A stretch of 64,000 nucleotides of DNA from Burkholderiales bacterium (lineage in GTDB: Bacteria; Pseudomonadota; Gammaproteobacteria; Burkholderiales; Burkholderiaceae_B), in NCBI GenBank assembly GCA_021299735.1, contig JAJTEM010000014.1, positions 124,001-188,000 of the forward strand, in the 5' to 3' direction. The notes under the pieces are model-generated. The model was not told the origin of the DNA. It worked only from the letters and a program-made list of their open reading frames with translations, and did not search any database. A program made the translations under genes and the position numbers. This document shows positions 8,052 to 16,367 of this stretch, piece after piece; the stretch's first letter is position 1; each line of letters starts with the position of its first letter.

Positions 8052-10258
8052 TTCGGATTGTTGCGGTAGTACACGTTTTCCCACATGCGTACATAGGCTT
8101 CAGCGCTGTTGTACAGCGCATCAATGGCCTCGCCACCACCTTCCAAGCGCACTTCTTCTACAAAGTCGGCCACCATGCCATAGTGCGCCATTCCAACTTC
8201 ATCGATGTGCCAGAACTTGCCGCTTTCCGGAATGGTCAGCATATTCACCTTCATGGCGGGCAAGGATTGGTAACGCGGGCCCCAGCCCTCGCCCCGGAAC
8301 AGGGTGAATGGATACTTCACTGGCACACTGTCACCACCACGCGGGCCGGGGTGCCCACCAAAGCCGTTGCCATCTGCGCCATAACCTAGCCCCAGCAATG
8401 TGTTGTTCAGGCCAGCCTTGTTGCGCCAGAATTTCAACTTCTCCAGAAACTCGACGTGTTTGATACCGTTGCCCTTGTAGGGGTAAATAACGCCACCGTG
8501 TTTTAGCATGCGCACTGCCTGGTCGCTGGTCAGCCCGCCATGTGCATCATGTGAGGACGCCATGGGGTAGGGCGGGCTCATGCTTTCGGCCAGGTCCAGC
8601 ATGATGTCTTTGCTGTGGTAAGCCGCGTGGTCAATGTCGATCACAAAGCCCCGCTTCATCAGGGCGGTCAGTGCATATTGGCCCAGGTCGGTCACCGTGC
8701 GGGCATTGCAGCGTTTGCCATCCGGGTAAAGCGGTGTAATGCCACCCACGGCTTCCAGCAGCATTTTGCTGAGGGCATTGCTGCTGCTGCCGGGTACGGC
8801 TGTGGTCATGTTGGTGCCAGGCTCACGAACCGAGGGTTCATTTTTTGGGAAGTCGCGGCATTCTGTGGTTTTCCAGAAAGCACCAGTGTCCAGAAAGTTC
8901 AGGAAGTTGATCACGTCGCCACTGAAAATACCGGCACCACCGAGCGAGCTGTCGATATCATGGAAGGGGTACACATGGCGTGCACCCAGCGCCCACAGCT
9001 TGTTGATTTCTTCGTCAATTTGCGCCTGGTCGCATTTGCGAATTTCCCCGCCACCGGGCAGCATGGTGACACCACAGTTGAACACCTGTGCCACTTCCAC
9101 GCCCAGCACCACGGCCAGTTTGCCTTCATTGGCCACTTTGCGCGCTTCGGCCGGAGTTTTCACAATTCGGTACCAGCCTTTGCCGGGGCCACCAAACTGT
9201 GCATCCACGTAGTCTTGCACGTCGTACAGGTACTCAACCTGTTTGCTGGCCACACTCATGTCGTTGCAGTCGGCTTCCGGCTTGCCGGAATAGGTTTGCC
9301 CCACGCGGCACAGTGCTGCAATGTTGGTGCCGTGGTTCACCATCACGCGCAGGCCCGCCCGCCATGCGCGTTCAACCCAGGCGTGGTACATCACCTGGTG
9401 GGTCAGGAAGTTGCGGCGCGGCCAGTCTGCAAACGTGGGCCAGCCTTGTGTGTCGTGCTGTGCGCCTGGTGTGGTTTCCAGAATGTTGTTGGCATCGCGA
9501 ATGCCGTTGGGGCCATGAAAGCCCTCACAGCTGCCAAGCGCATGGGGAATGCCAAAGCGGTGAACCACTTCGCCGTACAACACGCCACCTGCAGATGGGC
9601 CCACGCTGCCGTCGAGTGACATTTCACTGGACATGCCCATGTGCGTGTGGGCGTCGGCAAAGCCAATAATGGGTTGGCTTTCTCCGCGCCCTTTGTAGGG
9701 GGTGCCTTCCATGGCGGTGGGCATTTCGGGATAGGCCGCGCAATCGCTGCTGGGCGTTAATTTGAATTGGGTGCGCTCAGTTCGTTCGCTGGTGGTGCTT
9801 AGGCCAGCTGTTTCGTCCAGCGCTAAAAATCGACCAGCTGCATTGGTAAAGGTGAACTGGCTTTTGGTTTTATCAAAACTGGCTTGCCACACGGCTGCAT
9901 CGCTGGGTTCTGCGCTGGCCACCAAGGTGTTGCCCTGTGCCGTGATCATTTGCCGGTCGCTGCCATAAATCAGGTATTTGCCTAATTCCGTGGGGCGCAT
10001 GGTGAAGTTTTCTGCCTGTGTGGCAGGGCCGGCTGAATAACGGGCCGCGGCGGGCTGCACAAATTGCCGGCTGAATGCCGATTGCAATCCAAAGCAGCCA
10101 TTGGCCACCGAGAATTCTGACAATTGCAGGGGTGTTTCACTGGGGGCGATTGGCTGGCCAGTGCCGCTGCTGGCACTTGTTGTGGCGTCTCCGCTGGAAA
10201 GGCAGGCGGAAAGGAGTGCTGCTGTTGCGCCAAGGGCGAGAAGTGACTTCACATTCAT
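8048..10258 (-). CDS. Large lipoprotein metal-dependent hydrolase (M19 dipeptidase/amidohydrolase-like)
   Basis: A 736-residue protein. The N-terminus is a lipoprotein signal ending in the lipobox LSAC (cysteine at about 19), followed by an S/T-rich linker. Residues 40-180 form an unassigned domain. From about 195 the sequence shows metal-site motifs of a TIM-barrel hydrolase: FADAHTHMG, VIDIDHAAYHS and MASSHDAHGG. These resemble membrane dipeptidases (M19) and other amidohydrolases. The protein is far longer than a classic M19 enzyme (about 350-400 residues). It probably sits in the periplasm, attached to a membrane. Its stop overlaps the start of the membrane protein gene at 8051, so the two are likely made together. 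The substrate is unknown. Confidence 0.7.
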   Translation of the reverse strand: MNVKSLLALGATAALLSACLSSGDATTSASSGTGQPIAPSETPLQLSEFSVANGCFGLQSAFSRQFVQPAAARYSAGPATQAENFTMRPTELGKYLIYGSDRQMITAQGNTLVASAEPSDAAVWQASFDKTKSQFTFTNAAGRFLALDETAGLSTTSERTERTQFKLTPSSDCAAYPEMPTAMEGTPYKGRGESQPIIGFADAHTHMGMSSEMSLDGSVGPSAGGVLYGEVVHRFGIPHALGSCEGFHGPNGIRDANNILETTPGAQHDTQGWPTFADWPRRNFLTHQVMYHAWVERAWRAGLRVMVNHGTNIAALCRVGQTYSGKPEADCNDMSVASKQVEYLYDVQDYVDAQFGGPGKGWYRIVKTPAEARKVANEGKLAVVLGVEVAQVFNCGVTMLPGGGEIRKCDQAQIDEEINKLWALGARHVYPFHDIDSSLGGAGIFSGDVINFLNFLDTGAFWKTTECRDFPKNEPSVREPGTNMTTAVPGSSSNALSKMLLEAVGGITPLYPDGKRCNARTVTDLGQYALTALMKRGFVIDIDHAAYHSKDIMLDLAESMSPPYPMASSHDAHGGLTSDQAVRMLKHGGVIYPYKGNGIKHVEFLEKLKFWRNKAGLNNTLLGLGYGADGNGFGGHPGPRGGDSVPVKYPFTLFRGEGWGPRYQSLPAMKVNMLTIPESGKFWHIDEVGMAHYGMVADFVEEVRLEGGGEAIDALYNSAEAYVRMWENVYYRNNPK

Positions 10259-10395
10259 CAGGCAAACCCCATTGAAATTTTGGTGGTGATTGTTTGTTAC
10301 TGAGGGTGTGAAAGTTTTAGATGTGTTTGTGACACGAAGAATGCCAGTTGTGTAAGAAGGGCGACACTTCCATTTCGGGTCGGTTTTTTTTGAAT
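10259..10395. other. Intergenic stretch between the hydrolase gene and hipA
   Basis: A 137 bp AT-rich spacer between the start of the lipoprotein hydrolase (minus strand) and the end of hipA (minus strand). It should hold the hydrolase promoter and the hipA 3' end. A run of eight T follows GGGTCGG on the plus strand, but no convincing hairpin was seen. Confidence 0.4.
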
Positions 10396-11712
10396 TTACA
10401 TGGGAGGCAATTGTGACTGACCAATTTTAGCTTTGGCTGGGGCTTTCGGCTTCATCACATCGGCCCAACCCTCTTGTGCAATTTTGTCTTTCAAAGAAGG
10501 CAGGCTCCATGCTTTTTTCAAATGCAAGCTGTTCATGCCCTCATTCCACATGTGGAGCATACGCGGACCAATCAGTTTGAAACATGGGTATTGGCGTGCT
10601 GCATGCACAACTTCAGAAGACACATCTACCATAGCGTCACAGATGCGTTCTATTCGCAGTCGAGTTTCCTCAGTACTGATGCCGCAAAATGTTTGCAAAT
10701 ATATTCCCAAAGAATTTCCGGGCGACCAGGTGCTGCGACCGTTGACGGACATACCAGGCGGGTTTTTGCAATAATCGTCGTAAACTGAAATGGTCAGCAT
10801 GTCGTACACCGGGGCAACACGTACATCATTTCTGCTGTTGTACAGCAATGCTATATTTTTGGTGTGACAGTCTGCATTGCGTAACGCATAGGTCAGCAAG
10901 AGCAAATTACCCAAGTTAGACAGGGCTTGGGGCTGGTTAGCAGGCTGGGTTACATCTTTAATTCGTTTGGCCACCCTTTCCCAAGTTGATTCGTACTTTT
11001 GCTCCGGGCGCAGTGTTAACAAACTACAAAGGTCTTCCATGCCCATTCTGGTGTCACTGCCTTCGACATAATCGAACCGGTGCACAACAAGGGCTTGACC
11101 ATCCTCAGACACCTCTGTTTTCGCGGCATACCCGAAAGCACGTTCTGCAACTTTCATACAGAAATGTTCGTTTAGGGCTATGCCTGGCAAGCGGGCGGTA
11201 GTTCCCTTGATTATGTAACGCTCGGTAGTGAGGGTACTTTTTTTCACTTCACGCATTGGGTTGGGTGTGAGAAATTTAGGAACAACCCCGCTAACTCCTG
11301 ATGTCGCAAAGCGCCGAACCAAAGAAACAAAAGCCTCTTCAGAATTGTCGCCTCTCAGGATGTCTTTGACGTCAAACGCCAGTGGAGAAGCTTTTGGGTT
11401 AGAGCCTACAGGAGCCACCTTCACACGGCCAATTACATTGCGCCCCACAACCGAAAGCAAGTTAAGAGGGGATGCGCCGACGTGAGGCCCAAGCTGTTCC
11501 TGCAAAACACCAAGCAAAAACCCTTCTGGCAGGTTCATGCGAAACAACGGGTGTAATTCCGGATAAGAGTAGGACTCCGTTCGAACTGGCATCAACAAAG
11601 AGGCGAACAGCTCTGGCGGTGCGTCGGGATAATAAGTGAGTACGTGTTTGAAGTTATCTGGGGAATCCAGTGTAGCTACCGCTTGGTCATGCACAAAAAC
11701 TGTAAGTTTCAT
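10396..11712 (-). CDS. hipA: HipA-type serine/threonine kinase toxin
   Basis: About 438 residues from ATG 11712, preceded by GAGGTAAG; the longer frame to 11787 would overlap hipB and lacks a better start. The HipA N-terminal domain is followed by SGVSGVVPKFL, which fits the HipA glycine-rich/ATP loop region. The C-terminal kinase lobe has NADCHTKNIALL (catalytic aspartate) and APVYDML (metal-binding aspartate). HipA kinases phosphorylate aminoacyl-tRNA synthetases and stop translation when not held by HipB. The gene lies 10 bp downstream of hipB in the usual antitoxin-toxin order. Catalytic motifs look intact. Confidence 0.92.
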   Translation of the reverse strand: MKLTVFVHDQAVATLDSPDNFKHVLTYYPDAPPELFASLLMPVRTESYSYPELHPLFRMNLPEGFLLGVLQEQLGPHVGASPLNLLSVVGRNVIGRVKVAPVGSNPKASPLAFDVKDILRGDNSEEAFVSLVRRFATSGVSGVVPKFLTPNPMREVKKSTLTTERYIIKGTTARLPGIALNEHFCMKVAERAFGYAAKTEVSEDGQALVVHRFDYVEGSDTRMGMEDLCSLLTLRPEQKYESTWERVAKRIKDVTQPANQPQALSNLGNLLLLTYALRNADCHTKNIALLYNSRNDVRVAPVYDMLTISVYDDYCKNPPGMSVNGRSTWSPGNSLGIYLQTFCGISTEETRLRIERICDAMVDVSSEVVHAARQYPCFKLIGPRMLHMWNEGMNSLHLKKAWSLPSLKDKIAQEGWADVMKPKAPAKAKIGQSQLPPM

Positions 11713-11722
11713 TGTGCTTACC

Positions 11723-12022
11723 TCAGCGCTTTCGCCGAGAATCGACCGACTCAATGGCCTCTTGCTGGCGCTGTGCCAATGCGTCATCTAATGTAAACCC
11801 AACACGCATTGGCGTTACCAGCACCCCATGCCCCAACACTTCGAGCAAACGAAGCAGCTTTCTGGAGCCGAACTCGCTTACCTGGCCTCGTTCAAATCGA
11901 GCCAAGGTTGATTGCCCCATTCCCACAAGCAGTCCCAATTCTTTTTGAGTCATCCCTTTCGCCCGCCGTAACTGCGATACGGCCAGGCCCAGTTCTGGTA
12001 GTGTGGTGATAAGTTGCTGCAT
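11723..12022 (-). CDS. hipB: HipB-type antitoxin, XRE-family DNA-binding protein
   Basis: A 99-residue protein with a helix-turn-helix of the XRE/Cro type in residues 10-65 (RRAKGMTQKELGLLVG, then GQSTLARFERGQ). It is encoded directly upstream of hipA. In known systems HipB binds HipA and represses the operon by binding palindromic operators upstream of hipB. The start ATG at 12022 lies inside one copy of a repeated motif (see the repeats at 12014-12158), consistent with autoregulation. C-terminal residues 70-99 are charged and probably flexible, the part that often inserts into HipA. Confidence 0.92.
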   Translation of the reverse strand: MQQLITTLPELGLAVSQLRRAKGMTQKELGLLVGMGQSTLARFERGQVSEFGSRKLLRLLEVLGHGVLVTPMRVGFTLDDALAQRQQEAIESVDSRRKR

Positions 12023-12158
12023 TTGCTATATTCCTTTGCCAAGCTCCCTTTCTTTAAAGTAGCTTTATTTGCTATTTTTATTGGGAGTGAGAGGTTATAA
12101 AAGCCGACTTATCTTGGTTTTGAGAAAATTTTCTTAAAAATATAATAGCAAATAAAGC
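12014..12158. promoter_or_regulatory. Candidate hipBA operator region with three copies of an ATAGCAAAT motif
   Basis: A perfect 15 bp inverted repeat is seen: GCTTTATTTGCTATT at 12062-12076 and its reverse complement at 12144-12158. A third, imperfect copy on the minus strand (ATAGCAAATGCAGC, 12014-12027) covers the hipB start codon. The copies lie immediately upstream of and across hipB, as expected for operators of a toxin-antitoxin operon. Binding by HipB is inferred. Confidence 0.5.
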
Positions 12159-12209
12159 ATAAAATTAAAAGAAAATTGTAGGGATGCTTGGAATAAGCCC
12201 CATTTTTTA

Positions 12210-12301
12210 GCAATGGCACTGGTGATGGTGTGACGACAGCCGAGAAGGAGCGGATCAAAGCGCTGGAGCGGAGGCGGCGGCTGGTTCTGCACAGCTGACA
12301 G
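12210..12301 (+). pseudogene. Remnant of an IS3-family OrfA transposase
   Basis: In one plus-strand frame (from about 12213) the sequence reads GDGVTTAEKERIKALER and then breaks down. This matches the end of the helix-turn-helix region and the start of the leucine zipper of IS3-family OrfA proteins as I recall them (VTTAE.ERIKALERE). After ALER the expected zipper is missing and a stop follows at about 12296. No start codon, second orf or terminal repeats are visible, so this is a decayed fragment. It marks the hipBA / HNH block as a mobile-DNA region. Confidence 0.5.
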
Positions 12302-12388
12302 ACGTAAATTGGCATCTACGAAAGCCGGGGTGGTTAATATTCAGCAATTCGCATCTCAACGAACGATAACTCTCCAGCGTTAAGAATG

Positions 12389-14080
12389 TTAATTAATTCC
12401 CTGCCACCGAGAAACCCCTCGTTGCATCGCTGTGATCTCGATGGACTGTTTAAAAATTCTGAATAGTTCTGTTTTCCAGTCAGCATTTAAAGATACAACT
12501 GACGAGCCCAGAAAGGCGCTTGCTTGGGAATCAAACACTGTGGGCAACTCCTCACGCAAAATCTCCCAATCTTCGAAAATGGCTATTCGTCGTTCCTCAA
12601 GCAATTCGATCGTAGGTAGTTTGTCCGACTTATTTAAATTTACTTTTGGATCAGACTGAAGCAGATTCCAAAGATCATTGTTTCCCCACAGAGAAAATGG
12701 AATCGCGTGGTCAACTGCAAAGCCTTTTGATAGCTTTTTATTTGTCCACGTGCACCGATTCAGACCTGCTTTTTCAAACGCTTTTCGAGCAGGGTTGGTG
12801 GCTCTTTCGGGTTCTGGCGAAACAACCAATAGCGGCAGTACTTGCTCGATACCAACACCTTTGCTAGCTCCAAACTTGGCCGTTAGGCTTGCCCAGCGAA
12901 GAATTACTGCTTCCGATATCCAGTGACCCATTAAGATCAATTCTCGCCAAAGGGTGGCGGGTACTAGCACCTGTTTGCTGACCGTGTCATATTCAAAAAT
13001 TGCACCGCCTTCCAATGAGCCGCCAGCGTAAGTAACCGGACCAGCAACAATGGTATCCGCAATTGCTTTCAGCGCTTTGACTTGCTTAAGCATTGTCGAA
13101 GCTTTCTTTGGATTGGATAGTCCTTCTAAATACCAAGCGGTCAAACCGCCGTGAGCGCCCTGGTCTTTGAAATCGTTGATCAGGTTTCGCAGTGCAGCCC
13201 TGAACTTCATGCGTTTACCGTTTCTTCCTTCAGCATTTGATTGAGGGATGAATTCTGGTGAGGCAACAATTGGCCAGTAATAGCGCATCCAGCAATTGGC
13301 CAGTAGTGCTAGCGGTATACCCACTCTGCTATTTGTCAGCCAAACTGCACTGCGCTCGTTCACTTGTGCTATTTCAGCCAGCGCGCGGAACAACGCCAAT
13401 TTGTACGTAGCCTCTTTTCTGTCTCGATTTAAAACAGCCTCAATCTGATCTAGTGGGCGAACGCCTGTGTGCGCCCTGTACTCATAGAGCTGTGTAAACC
13501 AAGATGTACTTGTTCTAGATAAAGCATCATCTGTATCCCATTGAGAAACCAACACAAACCCAAGGCGTGTGAACAGCGTTTCAATCTGGTCTGGTGTGTA
13601 GGGGGAAAAAAGTCGACCATGTTGGTCTCGGTTTCTGTCGTTGGTATCACCCCTTTCTAGAGGAAGAGAGAGCAGCAGTCTACCGTTGGCCTTTAAGCAG
13701 TCACGAATTTTTAAAGCAGAGTCGAATAGCACGCTGGAGGGCACGTGCATGAGTACTGCGCTACAGAGTACTGCATCGAATACGGCTTTATTTAAATTCA
13801 GTTCGGGCAGGGCACCTTCCAGTACCTTTCCAGCAAGTTCGGGGTGAAAGTGGACAGCACAGTCTCGTAAGGTACTAGAGGGCTCAACTCCAAGTACGTC
13901 AAATCCATGGGCGAGCAAGCAGGCCAGGTCCCGACCCGAGCCAATTCCAATTTCTAGTACTTTAGATCCCGGCAAAAAAGCATGGGAAAAGTATTGGGAC
14001 ACAGGGCTTTCGACTGCCTCATATCGCTTCGCGATTTCCTCACCTTGGGAGTCATAGTACTGAATTGTGGAAATGTCCAT
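12389..14080 (-). CDS. Fusion of a class I SAM-dependent methyltransferase and an HNH endonuclease
   Basis: About 563 residues from ATG 14080 (MDISTIQYYD). In-frame starts at 14113 and 14134 are possible and no strong ribosome site decides. Residues 35-200 form a Rossmann methyltransferase: VLEIGIGSGRD (41-51, SAM loop), acidic E66 and VLCSAVLMHV. No DNA-methylase (D/N/S)PPY motif is seen, so the substrate may not be DNA. Residues 220-430 are a helical region of unknown type. Residues 440-490 are an HNH nuclease: a C..T-N-K zinc-side motif, D457-H458 in VDHAIPF, N472 in LWNLLQ and N481/N483 near KSDK. The gene stands alone beside hipBA and tRNA-Lys. A defence or conflict role is inferred, not shown. 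Confidence 0.75.
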   Translation of the reverse strand: MDISTIQYYDSQGEEIAKRYEAVESPVSQYFSHAFLPGSKVLEIGIGSGRDLACLLAHGFDVLGVEPSSTLRDCAVHFHPELAGKVLEGALPELNLNKAVFDAVLCSAVLMHVPSSVLFDSALKIRDCLKANGRLLLSLPLERGDTNDRNRDQHGRLFSPYTPDQIETLFTRLGFVLVSQWDTDDALSRTSTSWFTQLYEYRAHTGVRPLDQIEAVLNRDRKEATYKLALFRALAEIAQVNERSAVWLTNSRVGIPLALLANCWMRYYWPIVASPEFIPQSNAEGRNGKRMKFRAALRNLINDFKDQGAHGGLTAWYLEGLSNPKKASTMLKQVKALKAIADTIVAGPVTYAGGSLEGGAIFEYDTVSKQVLVPATLWRELILMGHWISEAVILRWASLTAKFGASKGVGIEQVLPLLVVSPEPERATNPARKAFEKAGLNRCTWTNKKLSKGFAVDHAIPFSLWGNNDLWNLLQSDPKVNLNKSDKLPTIELLEERRIAIFEDWEILREELPTVFDSQASAFLGSSVVSLNADWKTELFRIFKQSIEITAMQRGVSRWQGIN

Positions 14081-14585
14081 GCGTGTTGTCTTACGAACTT
14101 TTTTTGCCAGCATACCAGAGCGACCGCAGAACATTTAAGGCCTTGTCTCTGATTCATCGCCGAGCATGCGAGGTCATTCTAAAGTATCGCAAAATAAAAA
14201 CTAGCAATCTAAGCCTGGTAAATGATCGATCGGTCTTTGTTACGAACGGCCATTTTCTGCCGTGCAGGCTTATGAGGGCTAAGGCCGATAAACTGCCGCT
14301 CATTTGCTTGCCTTTAAATCGACATTTTTAGCCAAAGCTGCCGAGAATCAGCGCTTGGTTTGAGTTCTGGGTATATCAACGAGTCCGCAAAGCTGCCAAG
14401 ACGCCTTTAAACCCTATCACAGGCTGTTCCCAGAACGGTGTCAATGGGTCGATAGCCTCTTGAGATTTGCGATCAAGGTGGTCTTTCGTTTAAAGTTGCG
14501 CAGTAGTTGAGCGGAAAGTATTTTTGCCCTGATTCTTTGGCCGAATTGAATGTACTTGGGTACCAGTTTGGTACCAGATCGCCAA
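14081..14585. other. Gene-free stretch between the methyltransferase-HNH gene and tRNA-Lys
   Basis: About 500 bp with no supportable gene on either strand. It holds the upstream region of the fusion gene and, at 14559-14578, two tandem GGTACCAG-type repeats. I looked for an integrase reading frame pointing away from the tRNA and found none; only short broken frames occur. It may be the decayed end of an island inserted at the tRNA. Confidence 0.4.
14559..14578. repeat. Tandem GGTACCAG repeat near tRNA-Lys
   Basis: Two copies of GGTACCA separated by GTTT lie about 55 bp beyond the 3' end of tRNA-Lys. Each half is itself palindromic. The position is where integrase-mediated islands attach, so it could be part of an old attachment site or an integrase arm site. 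That is inference only. Confidence 0.35.
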
Positions 14586-14627
14586 AAATGAAAAAGGACT
14601 TAGACGCTTGCGCGTCTAAATCCTTGA
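14586..14627 (-). terminator. Intrinsic terminator of tRNA-Lys
   Basis: Read on the minus strand just after the tRNA: a long hairpin with the stem AAGGATTTAGACGC pairing across a GCAA-type loop (one mismatch), followed by TTTTTCATTTTT. This is the classic form of a Rho-independent terminator for the tRNA transcript. Confidence 0.8.
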
Positions 14628-14632
14628 ATTTG

Positions 14633-14708
14633 TGGTGGGTCGTGCGAGATTCGAACTCACGACCAAAGGATTAAAAGTCCTCTGCTCTACCAGCTGAGCT
14701 AACGACCC
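14633..14708 (-). tRNA. tRNA-Lys (anticodon TTT)
   Basis: The minus strand folds as a complete 76-nt tRNA including an encoded CCA end. It has the acceptor start GGGTCGT, a D-arm with AGCTCAGCTGG, the anticodon loop CTTTTAA (anticodon TTT, lysine), and a T-arm containing GTTCGAATC. A terminator follows at 14586-14627. The accessory genes hipBA and the methyltransferase-HNH fusion lie on its 3' side. Confidence 0.97.
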
Positions 14709-14800
14709 ACGTTTCGTTTTCGGGCGTTAGCCGTCAACCGAAGACCGCGATTATGGCCAAATTTTTAAAACTGGTCAAGCCCTGGGGTCGCAAAAAGCCA

Positions 14801-15322
14801 CTATTTTTTGGCTTGGGTGGCGTAAGGGTTTGATATCTTGAAACGTTTTAAAATTTTAATTTCCTGGTTTTCCATTAATTCTGCCTGGTTGTCGTTTTCG
14901 TGCACATAGCCTTGTGCATGCAGGCAGCCGTGAATAATCAGGTGGGCCAGGTGGTCGATCGGGTCTTTACCCTGTTCAGCGGCTTCGCGTTCTACCACGG
15001 CGGGGCAAATTACGATATCGGCCATGAACACTGGCAGGCCGGCGTCTGGCCCCAGGTTCGGCATGTCGACAGGAAATGTTAGTACGTTAGTGGCGTAGTC
15101 TTTGCCCCGGAAGTCGCGGTTTAATTGCCGGCCTTCTTCTTCCCCCACCAGGCGAATTGTGATTTCAGCCCTGTCCATGAAGCAGGCTTTGGCCCAGCGG
15201 CGAATCCGACTGTTGTCCACTTCTGAAAACGGAGGGTGGTCGGCATGCACAGCCCATTGAATGGCCACACTAACCGGTGTTGTGGTTTTACTGGTGGTCT
15301 TATTGGTTGTTTTACTCGTCAT
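14801..15322 (-). CDS. ybeY: Endoribonuclease YbeY (16S rRNA maturation)
   Basis: 173 residues from ATG 15322, which overlaps the last 11 bases of phoH; the longer frame up to 15412 would sit deep inside phoH. The zinc motif HGCLHAQGYVH near residues 135-145 matches the H-G-x-L-H-x-x-G-Y-x-H signature of the family, and FRGKDYATNVLTFP is the conserved central segment. YbeY is a single-strand RNase needed for 16S rRNA 3' processing and ribosome quality control. The first ~18 residues are T/K rich (TSKTTNKTTSKTTT) and look like a flexible extension. The phoH-ybeY pairing is the standard order. Confidence 0.95.
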   Translation of the reverse strand: MTSKTTNKTTSKTTTPVSVAIQWAVHADHPPFSEVDNSRIRRWAKACFMDRAEITIRLVGEEEGRQLNRDFRGKDYATNVLTFPVDMPNLGPDAGLPVFMADIVICPAVVEREAAEQGKDPIDHLAHLIIHGCLHAQGYVHENDNQAELMENQEIKILKRFKISNPYATQAKK

Positions 15323-16328
15323 GGGTTTGGCCAGCCTTGCTGGTTCGTTCGGGGTTGTGGAAACGTTCGTAAGCCTCAACAATGCGCGCCACAAGCGGGT
15401 GGCGCACCACATCGGCGCTGGTGAAGTAGGTCATGGCGATACCTTTGACGTTGCGCAGCACGTGTTGGGTTTGCACCAAGCCGCTTTGCTGGCCGCGTGG
15501 CAAGTCAATTTGGGTAACGTCGCCGGTTATCACAGCCTTGCTGCCAAAACCAATGCGGGTCAGAAACATTTTCATTTGTCCAGGCGTGGTGTTTTGCGCT
15601 TCGTCCAGAATAACAAACGCATGGCTAAGTGTGCGACCCCGCATATAGGCGAGAGGCGCTATTTCAATCACATTGCGTTCAAACCACTTTTGTACGCGTT
15701 CGTAGCCAGCCAAATCGTAGAGTGCATCGTACAGGGGGCGCAGGTAGGGGTCTACTTTCTGGTTCAGGTCACCCGGCAAAAAGCCCAGGCGTTCGCCGGC
15801 CTCCACGGCGGGGCGGGTCAAAATAATGCGTTTCACGCTGTCGCGTTCAAGCGCGTCTACGGCGCAGGCTACGGCCAGGTAGGTTTTGCCGGTGCCGGCT
15901 GGGCCAATTCCAAAGGTCAGGTCGTGTTCAAGCACGGCCTTTAAGTAGTCTTTTTGGCGAGCAGTGCGGGGTTGAAGGTCACCTTTTTTGGTTTTCAATA
16001 CCACGGGTTCGTCTTCACCTGTGATCAGCGGAATTTCCTTTTTGGTGCTGACCACTGTGTTGGTGTTTTTCAGCTCGACCAAGGCCAGTTGTATTTCGTC
16101 GGCTGTAACTGGTTTGTCGCTTTTTTCAAAGAAATGATTGATCAGGATGAAAGCCTGTTTGGCATTTTCTTTGTCGCCCACCACATTCAAGGTGCCGTTG
16201 CGGCGTGCAATTTTCACGCTCAATGCGGCTTCAATTTGACGAAGGTTGGCGTCGACAGGGCCGCACAGGTTGGCCAGTTTGTGGTTGTCGTCTTCGGGGG
16301 CGTGCCATTCGCTGCCTTTTGCTTTCAT
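15312..16328 (-). CDS. phoH: PhoH-family ATPase (YbeZ)
   Basis: 338 residues. An N-terminal KH-like region (about 30-110) precedes the PhoH P-loop ATPase domain: Walker A GPAGTGKTYLA and Walker B FVILDEAQN. QMKMFLTRIGFGSKAVITGD and the C-terminal QTQHVL regions are typical. YbeZ/PhoH works with YbeY in RNA handling. The gene overlaps ybeY by 11 bp, so the two are coupled. The two-component system lies upstream on the same strand, with a 39 bp gap. Confidence 0.93.
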   Translation of the reverse strand: MKAKGSEWHAPEDDNHKLANLCGPVDANLRQIEAALSVKIARRNGTLNVVGDKENAKQAFILINHFFEKSDKPVTADEIQLALVELKNTNTVVSTKKEIPLITGEDEPVVLKTKKGDLQPRTARQKDYLKAVLEHDLTFGIGPAGTGKTYLAVACAVDALERDSVKRIILTRPAVEAGERLGFLPGDLNQKVDPYLRPLYDALYDLAGYERVQKWFERNVIEIAPLAYMRGRTLSHAFVILDEAQNTTPGQMKMFLTRIGFGSKAVITGDVTQIDLPRGQQSGLVQTQHVLRNVKGIAMTYFTSADVVRHPLVARIVEAYERFHNPERTSKAGQTHDE

Positions 16329-16367
16329 TGGGTGCTTCTAGAAAAGTTGATTTTGTATTTTAAGCAT

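Noticed and set aside
8615-9619. 334-residue open frame on the plus strand
   Set aside because: It lies entirely antisense to the lipoprotein hydrolase, has no ribosome site or family motif, and its composition (many H, V, C) is that of a shadow frame.
12109-12315. 68-residue minus-strand frame
   Set aside because: It is the antisense of the IS3 OrfA remnant and of AT-rich sequence. The plus-strand reading explains it better.
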